DNA of 64,000 nucleotides from Branchiostoma floridae (GCF_000003815.2 NC_049979.1:31927013-31991012); one strand, 5' to 3'. Positions 1 through 11,597 are shown, numbered from the stretch's first letter. Program-made: numbers and translations. Notes: a model not told the origin generated them from the sequence alone.

Positions 1-400
1 CGTGAGCCTGGCCGGTCGGTCAACTATTGCTGCCTGGACAAGAATTGGATCACCCTGCTTATTGGAGGAAAGCGCTAGCCGGCCAATGGATACCCTGTGA
101 AGCCAGAACTCCTAAGAGCCAGCACGCAAAGGTTTACTAATCCCCGCGCCCCGGGACCAAAACACCCCAACACGCCCGTCTAGCGATCCAGCTAGCAACT
201 ATCGCTTTGCCTCTCGGAGAAGAAAGCGATAGTCGGGGGTCGACGTAAGTAGGGCCAGCTGGTAGTACGGACGCGCGTTGGGCAGGCGGGGATCGGTATT
301 CTCGTTACCCAGTTTGGTTTCCTAGAGTAGGCAAGGGAGCGCAGCGTATCAAGCCCGGGGAGTTACGCCGCCGCGCCGGCTAGTCGATTTATGGGGCATG
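1..400. other. GC-rich segment, no gene recognised
   Basis: This stretch is clearly richer in G and C than the AT-rich DNA that follows. I see no ORF of note and no family I recognise. A perfect 11-bp inverted repeat (ACTATCGCTTT at 198-208, complement at 223-233) could form a hairpin. It may be the edge of a repeat that continues to the left of the window. Confidence 0.4.
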
Positions 401-1700
401 TATCTCCTTCAACCCTGAACGAAAGTCAACGTAGTTCAAGATCGTTTCCATATGACCTTGAGTCCTGAAACATCTGAATGGACGGAGCTGGATGAAGAAT
501 GCAGAAAGCAAGATTTTCTACTGGCCCAGGAGTGAATGCATCACGCCGAGACATAGAAGGTGAAGCTAAACATGGCATATTTGAATGCGTGCATGTACAA
601 AGGTTGGAACACAACAACGGCTGGCCATAAAAAACAAACAAGAAAGGATACCTGAATTACATAACATTACACCACATTACATAAAAGATACATTCACATG
701 ATCGTATTATGCAAAATCATTGAACTAATGGATCGTATATCAAGCTTAAATATCGATATTTACAACTGATTTACAGATCTTAAATGGATGCCATTAATTA
801 CTCTTTAAGAATACTTAAACTTAAACTTAAGACAACTTAAATCACATCTTTAACGGATCTTTACAGAGCTTAAAGGTAGCGTAATCATTTGGAATTAAGT
901 ATGCTTTACGAAGCTTATATGTTGCTTAAATGTGTACCACTACGTGCCGTTTACGAACGCATGTAGTTATGGCTTCAACATAATATTTACCAATGCGTAA
1001 GCATTGCGTAAAGTAACTTAAAGAATACCAATACGGAACCCTTAAGCACACTTTAAGAGAGCTTAAACAGCGGTTTTTATGCAGTGCCAGCAGGTCTCTT
1101 GCTGTCTTCTAGTCTTCTCAGGCTACTAGAATGTACTTCTTGACGGCAGGGTAATGCATTTGTCGCTAATAGATGAGGGTCCCTTCAATACCCAAACATT
1201 AGCTCGTTTTGATATTCCTCCATATTATTTCCATCGAAAGCAAAGTCAAATGCCGACTGCAGTATCAACGGCTACAGTTGTATACGGAAGCTCCTTGATC
1301 CATGAAGCCATGGGAGATAACTATGGCCCGACAGTGGCATCAGTTGCAGCTGACGTTCTGTTCCGCGATCTTCACAGAAAGTCTTTGCTGTTGTAAAATA
1401 ATGACCAATGTCTTACTAGTATGTTCCTCGGTACCATCAGATAACGCACACTGGTATCTAGACACACTTGGACAGCGAGAACGCACATCCACATCTTAAA
1501 AATTGCAAAAAACATGAATAAAATCATTTTAAAGGTGAAAAAAAATTAAAAAAAATAAAACACCGAAGGGACACTGGCTCACTCTATCCTTGTTCAAAAT
1601 TTCAAGTCATTCGGTCCAAAAACGACGGAGTTGATTCGATTTTAAGATTTGACAGGAGAAAGAAGAAAGAAACATTACAAATACAATATGTTTCACCATA
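401..1700. other. Intergenic, no gene recognised
   Basis: AT-rich sequence. From about 775 to 1075 the short words CTTAAA and CTTTAAG recur many times on both strands, giving a low-complexity, self-complementary look. The short ORF at 1154-1396 (80 codons) matches no family I know and shows no splice-site support. Confidence 0.4.
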
Positions 1701-1714
1701 CCTATGGTATGGCT

Positions 1715-3756
1715 GAAATATAATTAAAAGAGATGTTGTTAGCCAACCTATTGAGTTGGGAGGATTAGGCCTGACAAACTTAGATCTCGAAAGGCAAGCC
1801 CTACTTGCATCCTGGATACCAAGGTTAGAGACGAATGACAACGCAAGATGGAAAGTTGTCGCTTGAAAGACCAAGGTGGTACTTTAAAATCACCCAATAA
1901 ATCCGGCTAACGTAAACTACCGGGTTCAGTCTACAGCAGGCTCGCATTCAGTGAACATGGGTACTGGAGTATGGCTCATTGAGGTGAGGTATTCCGTAGA
2001 GCTAGAGTTCAAATAGTTACAGATAGATAAAGAGTTTTAGTTTGTTTGCACATAAAAAGTAACTTTGTAAGCTTTGTCTAAACAGAAATCATGTGAAGTA
2101 ATGACCACGGGTCCACTAAGCCAGCCTGGAACTTTGTGGAAGGGAACATTCAGGGCACTAAGATATTATACCATTCATTGTTGCTGGTGGTGACTGTACA
2201 AGTAAATCTATTTATTAACATTGCAAAGACGGTGCTACGATTAGAAGTTCTATTTGTAGACACACAAAATCCAACAGGAAGCTAATAACTACTTGAAAAG
2301 AAATACAAATTTGAGAGGGACTAATCTTACCAAAATAAATGATCTTATTCTATATAGATACAATGAGGGTGATAGCTCTTATTTCAAAACAAGACACCAA
2401 ATAGCTTCTGAAAGGTAAGATAATAAATAGCAATGATACTGACATTCAGTAACTCAGACAAAGGTAGAGAGCAAGAAAGTGCAGGAAAGAGTGTAGATAT
2501 ACTTCTAGATAGACTAAATTCAACGGCACAAGAAATCTGGCAACATTTTGAATTTTCAACATTGGTCTGATATTTCTTCCTTCAAACCTAATATTGTAGA
2601 AAATATGGTGTGGTGTTTTAAGCCTTGCAGCACGCTTAAGTGTCACTTTGCTTTGTTTGACAGTATTTTGTTGACAAGTAGTGGAGAAAATTTTCAAACA
2701 GATCTGACAGTTATCATGCTAATAACTTTCAACCTTATGTCGTAATACCATCCCTTTGTTCCTGGCAGCAGACACTGGCTGGACTCCCCATGGCTTCTAA
2801 TTAGTTTCTGCAGTCTAGAGGGTCAATTCAGCTTTCAAACCTCCAGGTAGAGTTCAGCAGAGAGCATCTATATAGTTTTATGGTTATTGTTGATCCTGGG
2901 TCCAGATTTCTGGTCTTTAACATTCATAAACTCCCTTGGTCAAGACAACTTACTATTACATATGAACTTTACTTCTGATAAAGATGGTTTTGACATGAAT
3001 AAATTCCCCACATTTTTTAAACAGGTAATATCAGCCTTCCACTCTGCTGGTGGAGGAGGTAAGAACAAACCCTCTAGTGTGTAAGTGAAATAATTGGAGA
3101 AACTATATGGTGCAACAAATATTAAGGTCAGAAGGTAAAACAATTTTCTTTCCAACCTGTATAAAAATATAAACATAATATTCATAAAAGACATTTTCCC
3201 CTTAGACAGGTTCATGTCTATAAATCACTACCATCAGCTTAACCTAAACACAAGACCTAATGGTATTATTGAATATATAATCCTGTTTCAAGCTATACCC
3301 CTTACATAGAAGAATGCAATAAGAAACCATAGAGGCCAATTCTTAATCAAAGATTAGAGCTTAACACCCTTACCCCATGTATATTTGATGGTAAAACAAC
3401 AAAACAAATCAAAAGCAAGAACACCTGCAAATTATTTTACAACGCAACAGTGCATGCACAGATCAAGGAACCAACATGCTGTAAAAAATTGCAATCCATA
3501 TTTCCTACCGAAACCCTGGCAAAGGAAAATATCTGGAGACGGTTAAGCATACAGACCTGTAAATACACTAAGTTAGCAGAGTTAAACTACAAACTATTAC
3601 ACCGGATATTACCATGGGTGCACAATCTTCTTGAATGGGGTATCAAAGATGAAACGTTATAAAAATATGAGGCAACATGTACTCTTTGTAGCAGTGGAAG
3701 CATAGACGACCATGAGCATATGTTATTTAAATGTGAAAGACTGTAATTTCTGGAAA
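1715..3756 (+). mobile_element. Decayed L1/Tx1-like LINE, ORF2 C-terminal part
   Basis: Two stretches read as the C-terminal part of a non-LTR retrotransposon ORF2. At 1715-1866 the translation runs QPIELGGLGLTNLDLERQ and then ALLASWIPRL, the pattern that follows the reverse transcriptase in L1/Tx1 elements (GGL, a central LSW-like motif, then a W-K segment). At 3450-3740 it reads LAELNYKLLHRILP followed by the Cys/His signature CTLCSSGSIDDHEHMLFKC, as in the terminal zinc-knuckle region of that clade. In-frame stops (for example at 1864 and 3660) and frame changes show it is dead. The sequence between holds only weak remnants. Clade assignment is by motif memory. Confidence 0.6.
2650..2920 (+). 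repeat. Unclassified dispersed repeat, copy 1
   Basis: This segment resembles 7108-7355 base for base with gaps: both carry a GACAGTTAT/GACGGTTAT block, an 'AATTAGTTT..TG..GTCT.GAG.GTCAATT' block, a CAGCAG(A/G)GAGCA block and a terminal 'TTATGGTT.TT' block in the same order. Two diverged copies of an unrecognised element are the simplest reading. It lies inside the LINE relic. Confidence 0.5.
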
Positions 3757-4079
3757 TTAGTTAACACATATGTACCCTTGCCCATCCTAAAAATTACTTT
3801 TCAGGAGACTCTATTACGAAAAATTCATCATTAAATAGAACCTTTACTGTTACTGTTGCTAAATGGACAATCTTTACGTTCAATTTTCGAAATACAGCTA
3901 ACGTTACAAGGTATGTATAAAGGCTGTATATTGTGCCTATTTAACTAGGATTGTCTGCAAGGTCGACGTCTCTCTTCAATTTGTTTCCTTTTCACAGACT
4001 AGTTGCGGGCTATTCAAATCGTAGTAATTGTCGTTGACCTGTCCTCGCTAGAAAGTTACTGGGTGTGTTTTAGTGAACA

Positions 4080-6115
4080 CGGGGGGGGGGGGGGGTGAGG
4101 CCTGCGCCAACTTTGATGTCCTATAACGCCAGAACGCTTCACGCTCAATACATCAAATTTGATGAATTTCCTAAAAAATTATTGGCAACAATTTCACGAA
4201 GTTTACAATTTTTCCATTTTTAGTGCCATGGCAACCGTTTGTTGAGAGGCAGTTTTGCCCAAAATCATATTTTTGGCTCAAAGTATTTTTTTAGTTTTAT
4301 TTGCTATATTACTGCTATTTTGTTACTTAAATAAAATCTTATATTATTGAGCATACCTTTCATAATTATATGTGCATTAATCATGCTAATTTCATGACGT
4401 CATCAACACAAAATCCAAAATGGCGGACCAAACTGCCTGGTATTTTTTCATCAAAAACCATCTAAATGAATGAATTCAGTCTATTTCTATTGCCCTTAGT
4501 GATTATTTGTTGCAAAATGTTTTCTGACCCTTTTTTCATGGGTCTGCGCCAACTTTGACCTCATATAGCTCCCGAACGGCTTGTGTTAGAACAAACAAAC
4601 TTGGTGAGCTTTCCTGAAATATCGTTGCCAACAATTTAAAAAAAAATTGGGTTAGTTTACAATTTTTCGTGTTGCCATGGCAACGGGTTTCTGAAAGGCA
4701 ATTTAAAAAAAAAAAACTAATTTTGGTTTAAACAATGGGATGTTAAGATTTTCTTGCTAAACATCTGTTCATATATATTTAATATCTAACACATCTTATT
4801 GTAACATTTATAATTAAATTTTCATAAATTATGCTAATGAGATGACGCAATTGGTCAAAATCCAAGATGGCCGACAAGATCATGATGAAAAGTATAACAA
4901 GCTTATTTTTACTCAAATTTCACACTACTTGGTATTTTCTCAAAGAAAACATTCATGTGAACGTTTTTAATCCATTTTCAAGGGATTTTAACGTTATTTG
5001 TTGAAAAAAATTATCTTGACAAATTTCAGGTTGATTATCCAAGATGGCGGATAGCTAAACCTTTATTGCTAACTTTTGAGTGAGATATTTAGGTATTATG
5101 GGAATTCCCAGTTTTAGCCAAAAATATCAATTAATTACGTGATAATTACGTCATATTACGTCATAATGATAGAAAAATTCAGGAATCATAAAACTCGATG
5201 AGCATAACCTTCCCTGCAAATTTAGTGATCGTATAGTAAGCCATTTTGAAAATACGAAGGGGGGGCGATAAACTTCCCAGGATAATTTAATCAACAATGA
5301 GCCTTTCTCGGTAAAACGTATGCAAACTTATAAGACATATATACAAACAAACTAGAAATGTCACAATGACATACATTTATATTCGTCTGTATTGACCCCA
5401 TACGTTGGTTTAAGGTTTAAAATGATAGCATGTGTTTGAATAATACAACTCGACATTAAAGACCATGCAATGAACATACTCCTAGGTTTACTGCCAGTCC
5501 TTGTTTACCTTTTGCAACTGAACCTCAACTCATAATGCAAGGTCTACGATCGAGTAATTCATTTTATATCTTTATTGTCTGATAAAAACCCATTATTGAA
5601 ATAAGAGGCGAAATGATAGGACGACTGTTATTTACTTATAAACCCTACCTAGTTGGGGGGGGGGGGGGGGGTAAAGTTCCAGCACCAACTTTGACGTCGT
5701 ATGACTGTCGAACGACGTGTGCTAGAACTACGAAACTTGGTGACTTTTCCTTAAATTTTGTTGGCATCAATTCCAAGAAAAAAATGATGTAATTTTATGA
5801 CGTTATATATGCCTCAGTGTCGTCGACATTGGTAACAAAAGACTTGGCAGACTTACATACTAATAAGGTAGCGTAATTCGGAAATTCTATATATAGACGG
5901 TTTAAGTCAAACATATGATACTATGACGTCATAATCACGTATTACTACGTCATATTACGTCAGAACGCTACCAACATTACAGAAAACATAAAGCTTTGCT
6001 AGTACATTGCCCCTTCCAAATTTTTATCATTGTAACCAAAGCCGTTTTGAAATTACGAAGGGACAAAAGTCAAAAGACCCCCCCCCCCCGGGCCCCAGGT
6101 ATTCCAGTCGAGATT
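4080..6115. mobile_element. Composite of degenerate TTAA-type elements
   Basis: At least three partial copies of the window's main element family lie side by side. Each starts near a G-run followed by '(G)CGCCAACTTTGA(T/C)GTC' or a variant: about 4081, 4540 and 5655. Interior hallmarks are present: GCCATGGCAACCG at 4208, a perfect GTTGCCATGGCAAC at 4671-4684, CCAAAATGGCGGACC near 4411, CCAAGATGGC near 4862 and 5039, and several TGACGTCA-like words. The right edge is a C-run at 6080-6090. Clean TTAA ends are not visible, so boundaries are approximate. It lies just downstream of the stop codon of the homeobox gene. Confidence 0.6.
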
Positions 6116-6159
6116 AATAAAATCTGGTAGTGTAAGATTTTTTGATATCTTTAAGAAAC

Positions 6160-6281
6160 CTATTTCCGCAAAGCTAACTCCAACGATCGTTGGTGCTTTG
6201 TTATATTCTGAAACCACCTATCCATGAACCATGTCTGGACTTGCGCTGATGTCATCAGCTGGCCATGAGGGTACTCTTCAC
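6160..6281 (-). CDS. Homeobox gene last exon: homeodomain helix III and stop
   Basis: The acceptor is TTTGTACAG, entered in phase 1; the TAG stop is at 6162-6160. It encodes EEYPHGQLMTSAQVQTWF followed by MDRWFQN and a 14-residue tail. The spacing from QKAG to the helix Trp (17 residues) equals that in HMBOX1, so the alignment is secure. The WF pair is kept, but Asn51 and Arg53, which contact DNA in nearly all homeodomains, are Asp and Trp. Confidence 0.8.
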
Positions 6282-9200
6282 CTGTACAAACAAACATGAA
6301 ATATCTAATATAAATGTCTATCATACATGATAATAAGTTAACTTAATTATTTTAACACCTTGTTACGTTTGTTGTTGTGGTTTGAATTATTCCATAGCAA
6401 ACATCAAAAGAAACAAACTTCAGTTTTTATGCCACTTTTTATACACGTTCTCCATATTTCTAGGAACACAACTGTGAGTAAAAAGCAATGTAAGTGATAA
6501 ACCCCTTGCAACTAGGGCTTTTGTATGATAAATAAGCTGTGAGTTCAAATTTGAAACTGAAATCCCTTATTTACGACACTACATGTAGTATCAAGTTGTT
6601 AGAAAAATTTCAGCTTGTAATTTTTATCAATTCATCACCAACTGTTATTGATTTTGTTCGGCCCGGATGCACTTTGACCCTGACCACGTAATTTGTCATC
6701 ACTCGAGAGATCCTGTTGTCCAACGGATTGCACGGTTTCTTTTGCTCGTCCTCTCACCACCCACCACCCCTTTTCTCCACCAAGTACTTTTTAAGTTTAT
6801 GTAGGCTATTTTAGTTGTTTAAGTAATACTGTTTTGTGTGTTTAAACCTTTCCCTTTTTTTGGCCAAACAGTATCGGTAGTAGCAGCTCTTATCTGCATA
6901 AGAATATATAGCTTTTACAAAGGATATTGGTATTTTTTTTAAATTCAGCCCTTGCTTAGACAATGATAAAGAACAACATAACACTGAATTCAATATAGCG
7001 GAAAGTCTGGTCAATGTGTGTTAGTTGATCTTTCTACCATAAAAACTGAAGTGGTGGATATTGCTCTATGTAATATCCAGCCTTCTTGGAACTCACTGGG
7101 CCACCTTACTTGACAACATTTATTGAAAAGTAGTAAAAGTTCAATTTTTTTCAAGCAGACCTGACGGTTATTATGCAAATAACTGTCTGCTATGTGTTGC
7201 CATTGTTTCTGCCTGCAGCCTAGGTTTAAGTTTCCATGTTTTTAATTAGTTTATGTGGTCTGGAGAGTCAATTATTGTGCCAAAGTCCTGTCAGGGGACA
7301 GCAGGGAGCAACTGCACTAGTTTACGATTATGGTTGTTCCCTGGACAGAAATCCTCCAGTTTAAGGAAAGTCTTTAAAATAAGTTTGCAACACCATACCT
7401 GCTTTTTGTAACTCGTCATTACAGACACGTGCAATCTCCTCTCTCTGGTTCTCGGTGGGGTTTTTGTCCATTTGGAAGAACCTCTCCAGTATCACTGTAG
7501 CTGCTGATGGCCACTTCACCATAAACCTGCGCTGCTTGTGGTCAAGGCCATGAGCAGGGCTATCATTTGTCAAATCGAATGTCCTCTTCATGGTACTTTG
7601 CTGACTGCAACTGGTATCTAAAAGATACATGTATACAAGCAGCCTTAGGAAATAGTCAACTTTCGTTAAAATTTTCAACTCCATTAACATTAGCCAGCAG
7701 GGTACCAGTATTGATACAGTCCTAAATCAAAACCAGTACGGAATCCCACGGTTAAATACAATCAATTGAAATAAGGCAATAATGATACGCTAGGATGTGT
7801 ACAGAGTAGTATTGTCATTTTAGACTGTACTTCAATATAACTGTCTCTTGACAAATATTGAGAAATATTATTTTATCCGAATAAAGATAACTGAAGTACC
7901 TGATATCCCTGACATATTCCTCTTCTGCCTCAGGTACCAAGTATAGAGAGCTCTTTTATTGACCGGTTTCAGCCCTCGACCATGTAAAAGAAACGCTGAC
8001 ACCACACTCTGGCTGGTGCCGATTTGTTTTGACACAGTGTCTTGACTAATGTGATGAATACGGAGAAAAGTCTTGATTTCAGAATTTAAGTCCGTCATAT
8101 CTGTACCAATTTTCCTGGAAAGAGAACATACCATTTGTAAGTCATTGCTTGTTATAGATTTGTGACAATACATCGGTGTTCAAAAGAAATCGGTAACATG
8201 ATTTGTTTTAAAAAAAATTCACGATGTGCATATTCCTAATGATTTATATACATTGTTAAAAGAGATGTTATTTACTTGTTACCTCAATATATTTCATGGC
8301 TTATACTTGCACTAGCGTTTGTGTGTTTGTCTATCTGCGTGGGGCTTTTTTGTCAAAACAATCCAAAGACTTAAAACAGGAACAACGGATTTTCATTTTT
8401 TTTGGGCCATGAAGGTAGCTTAGGCTAAAATTTATATAATGCTATTCATGTTATGCAAATTTTATTGCAAAAGCTATTTTACTTGCTCTCTCACAGCCCA
8501 TGACAAAAGATATCATCATTCCAAGGACCATGACAATCTGTCAACCCAAATGATTAAACTCCATAGGAATGATGCAACTACATAGGCGCGGGAAAATTCC
8601 TGTAGAATTCCGGGAATTTTTGCCAATCGGACGTATCATATACTATCAGACTAGTCCCTGAGATATAAAAACATATATCTAGCTATAAAAACACTCTCTT
8701 ACCACCACACATTCACCCATTTCACGGAGGTTGAGTTCTACGAACGCATGTTAAGTAACACATATTTCCATTGATATGTCACTTACCAAGAGTACCCAAA
8801 TCACCCCGACCAATCGCTTGGGGATATTCCCTCCTCTAGAAAATGTGACACTCCTTGACTTTCCAGGGGACATTCCTCTCGGAAAGAGGACATACCTCCC
8901 TTTATGAGGGACACTCCACGGAAAATAGTATGGTTATCAGGGAAAGTGGACATCCCTCGGACAACCCGGCCGACCTGTGTTAGAAACTTCTGTCATGTAC
9001 ATGTGTCAGGGAGGGAGGCCTTAAAACTTGATAACCACACGGATATTTAGGCTAAAACTCAATGTTTGTGCTTACCGGACATTCGATACGTCGCCATTAA
9101 AACACTGATACATATAGAAGGTGGCGTGAGAAAAGAAAATAAGAAAGAAAATAATTACCGCATTAACTCGTCCACATCTGTCATTAACTTCTCATCTGTG

Positions 9201-11211
9201 ATTTGCTCCAGAGATGTCTTTACGCAGGGAATGACCTCACCATCTACCTTCTCGGCTTTTTTCTCCTTTGACTCTTTCCCATTTTGATGGAGTTCTAGTG
9301 GAGTTTCAAAAAGTTTAGAAGATGATAGTCAAACGATTTTTAACCCTATTCAGCGAAAGCCGCCCCGCCGGTTCATGGATAACCCAAAAAGCCAGGTCTG
9401 AATAGGGTTAAATTTCTTTTTGAGGTAATTAGACATGCACATTTTTATCTGGTTGTGTATGATGTGTGTATGTTTTTGGCATTTTCTATTCGTATGTCGG
9501 ACACTGTTAGCCCACATAGTAGTCATCTATGATAATAAATCCTATCTAGACCGGGGGCCCGCCCCAACATCCATGTCGCATATTGTCTGGACCGCTTAAG
9601 CTAGAGCCACAAAACGTCGTTAGCTTTCTTAACCTATCCAGACTGGGCTTTTTGGTCATTCCCTTGACTGGGGTGGGGGGGGTGCTCATTCGGCCCCGAC
9701 TTCATATTTTCAAACGGCTTACTGTACGATTACCAAATTTGCAGGCAGTGATATACTCATTGAGTTTTATAATTCCTAATTTTTTGTTTAATTATGACAT
9801 ATAATTCCCGTAATACCTAAATACTTCAAAGAATAAGTTACCAATGAAGGTTTCTTATAAATATGTAAGTGTTATAGCTAGAGCCACCAAACGTCGTAAG
9901 CTTTCTTAACTTATCCAGACTGGGCTTTTTGGGCATTCCCTTGACTGGGGTGGGGGGGGGGGGTGCTCATTCGGCCCCGACTTCATATTCTCAAACGGCT
10001 TACTGTACGATCACCACATTTGCAGGCAGTGATATAGTTGAGTTTTATAATTCCTAATTTTTTTGTATAATTATGACATATAATTCCCGTAATACCTAAA
10101 TACTTCAAAGAATAAGTTACCAATAAAGGTGTCTTATAAATATGTAAGTGTTATAAGACTTCTGTTGTCTAAACCCGACGCAACGACGTCAAAATGACTT
10201 AAAAATGATCATCTTGGATGATCATCCTTAATGATCATCTTGGATGATCATCCTTTATTTTCATAAGATACATTTTTCAACATATAACGCTAAAACTCGG
10301 TGAAAACGGATTAAAAATGTTCACATGAATGTGTTCTGTAAGAAAATACCAAGGCCAGTCTGGATAGGGTTAAATGAATAGATACGGATTGTTTATGTTA
10401 GTTTGGTGACATAATTGGCGAAAATCCAAGATGGCGGACTTAACGAACAGATAAAAGATAACTACATACATAATGTAAAGTAGCTTATTATCACCTAAAG
10501 TTCGGATTTACCAGTTATCCATCAAATAGTTTGCAAAAAAAATTTGGTCTTGTATCTATATCGTCTTTTGCGGAATAACATGATTAATGATTCAGGCAAT
10601 ATATTTATATTGACGTCGTATTTAGTCATAATAGCGTCGAATTTTTTAAAGTCTTTAGATATTATCTACATCATTCTCTGAAAATTTGGTGGTTTATAGT
10701 TTGTTTAAGAGTTAAAAGAGTTAGATGGGGCGGCCTCAAAAGCAACCCTCCCCCTTCCCGGTCAGACGAATGACTCAAAAAAGGACGGTCTGAAAAGGGT
10801 TAAAGATTTTCCAAAATATTTTTCCCTTTCAACCTAGGAGACTTTTTTCCGTCATGTATGTAGACAAGGATGCCTTTATTTAACTTTTCACGACCAATAC
10901 GATCAATTATACCCCATATCTTCCAAGATTCAAAATGAAATAAAGTTAATGAATGTATATATTTTTGCAACATTTCCTTCTTTCGAACATAGAAAATACT
11001 TAAATACAGGAACGTGGCTTGCAGATATGTACCGTCGATATCGATGTTTGTTGTTATATGTTGCTGCATGTAGGGCATGATGTGGAAGATGCTGTCCTCT
11101 GACAGACCAGTCTGCTGCAGACTCTGATAAACCGACAACTGACGCGTCAGCAGGATGAGCTGCTCACGTGTGAATATCGGTGGTTCATTGACGCACATAG
11201 GTAACTTCTCC
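6160..11211 (-). CDS. HNF-class (HNF1/HMBOX-like) homeobox gene, five exons
   Basis: Joining 11211-11033, 9294-9159, 8114-7900, 7617-7399 and 6281-6160 on the minus strand gives one open frame. All four introns are GT-AG and every phase matches (1, 2, 1, 1). From the first internal Met (11198) the protein has 285 residues. Residues about 9-45 resemble the HNF1 N-terminal dimerisation domain (FTREQLILLTRQL). Residues about 111-165 are a POU-like domain (SEIKTFL..ISQDTVSKQIGTSQS). Residues about 200-275 are an atypical homeodomain with the HNF-class insertion (RRFMVKW...KNP...REEIARVCN). The expected role is nuclear DNA binding. Oddity: the recognition helix reads WFMDRWF where WFANRR is usual, so the invariant Asn51 and Arg53 positions are Asp and Trp. 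The fit is intermediate between HNF1 and HMBOX1; an amphioxus-type divergent HNF gene is likely. The first exon is not identified: exon 11211 starts in phase 2, so coding sequence may continue upstream. Confidence 0.85.
7108..7355 (+). repeat. Unclassified dispersed repeat, copy 2
   Basis: Second diverged copy of the element at 2650-2920, here in the last intron of the homeobox gene and ending about 45 bp from the donor site of the preceding exon. No ORF or terminal inverted repeat is evident. Confidence 0.5.
7399..7617 (-). CDS. Homeobox gene exon: homeodomain helices I-II
   Basis: The acceptor is ATCTTTTAG and the donor GTATGG; phase 1 in and out. After a spacer (TFDLTNDSPAHGLDHKQ) the homeodomain starts: RRFMVKWPSAATVILERFF, then KNPTENQREEIARVCN and ELQKAG. 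Trp, the IL pair, KNP and the REE.A..CN pattern align with HNF1 and HMBOX1 without gaps. The homeodomain is split here by an intron, as expected for HNF-class genes with an extended loop. Confidence 0.85.
7900..8114 (-). CDS. Homeobox gene exon: POU-like domain
   Basis: The acceptor is TCTCTTTCCAG and the donor GTACTT; phases are 2 in, 1 out. The translation covers the complete POU-like domain: SEIKTFLRIHHISQDTVSK, IGTSQSVVSAFLLHGRG, then KRALYTWYLRQK. The order of IK.FL, ISQ..V, GISQS-like and KRA.Y.WY motifs is that of HNF1 and HMBOX1. This is the best conserved exon of the gene. Confidence 0.88.
8175..9158. other. Intron 3 of the homeobox gene
   Basis: No ORF or element is recognised. Near 8840-8960 there is a run of imperfect small hairpins (for example CCTCTCGGAAAGAGG and CTCCCTTTATGAGGGA). 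Confidence 0.5.
9159..9294 (-). CDS. Homeobox gene exon: acidic/lysine-rich linker
   Basis: The exon has acceptor CCACTAG and donor GTAATT, entering in phase 1 and leaving in phase 2. It encodes a charged linker (ESKEKKAEKVDGE) that ends in DVDELM with Arg completed by the next exon. HMBOX1 has a closely similar EELMRR just before its POU-like domain, which supports the join. The acceptor has a poor pyrimidine tract, and a 64-bp transposon remnant sits about 50 bp upstream of it. Confidence 0.75.
9344..9407. mobile_element. 64-bp remnant of a TTAA element with both ends
   Basis: TTAA (9340-9343), then CCCTATTCAG, a 44-bp core, CTGAATAGGG and TTAA (9408-9411). Both terminal inverted repeats and the target duplication are intact while nearly all of the usual 0.9-kb interior is gone. 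It sits in intron 2 of the homeobox gene, about 50 bp from the acceptor of the linker exon. Confidence 0.8.
9548..10799. mobile_element. TTAA-type element (outer), ends CCTATCTAGACCGGG / CCGGTCTGAAAAGGG-like
   Basis: The left end CCTATCTAGACCGGG (from 9541-9548) and a right end GACGGTCTGAAAAGGG followed by TTAA (10800-10803) bracket a degenerate element split by the nested element at 9633-10369. The right half contains AAAATCCAAGATGGCGGAC near 10425-10440 and the usual gradual decay. It fills much of intron 2 of the homeobox gene. Confidence 0.6.
9633..10369. mobile_element. Nested TTAA-type element, CCTATCCAGACTGGGC family
   Basis: TTAA at 9629-9632, CCTATCCAGACTGGGC at the left, GGCCAGTCTGGATAGGG at the right, TTAA at 10370-10373. 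A segment of about 279 bp is duplicated in tandem: GAGCCACAAAACGTCGT at 9604 recurs as GAGCCACCAAACGTCGT near 9883, each followed by the same TCCAGACTGGGC block and a G-run. Two further 25-bp tandem copies of ATGATCATCTTGGATGATC lie at 10206-10255. Confidence 0.7.
11033..11211 (-). CDS. Homeobox gene exon: HNF1_N dimerisation domain
   Basis: The exon is bounded by acceptor TTGTTGCAG and donor GTACAT. It enters in phase 2 and leaves in phase 1 (last whole codon Asp at the end of NIDID). The motif PPIFTREQLILLTRQL followed by LQQTGLSEDSIFHIM matches the helix-turn-helix dimerisation domain of HNF1/HMBOX proteins. An internal Met at 11198 could serve as start if no upstream exon is used. Confidence 0.8.
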
Positions 11212-11597
11212 CTGCAACAACAAAGGGCTTTCTTGAACTAGTTGGACTGTAAAATCCACTACAAAATTGGACACCCCCCAATTTTCAACTAAAGAGCACC
11301 AGCGTTTGTCATGGGAAGACTGGTGCTGTATAGTCAAAAATTTGTGTGGGGCAAATTTTTAAAGTCCAACTAGTTCAAAAATAACTTATGGACTTTTAAG
11401 TTAACACAGGGCTTTAATGTTCATGTGGTAAAGTCAATGTGTCATTGTTAGCTTTATTGTATCATACGACCATTAGGTCTACACTTTTAGAAATATACAC
11501 ATTTGCATTTTCATTAATTAGATTTTTCTCTTAACCCCCTTATATATAGCCAGGCTTTAGCACGGTGAGTGTATCCCGATTCAAGTTTCATTTATAA

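Noticed and set aside
1154..1396. 80-codon coding gene
   Set aside because: No homology I recognise, no splice context, and an overlapping ORF in another frame.
7618..7690. N-terminal Met of the homeodomain ORF (MLMELKILTK...)
   Set aside because: This is intron sequence; the TTTTAG acceptor at 7618-7620 and phase match to the POU-like exon define the real exon.
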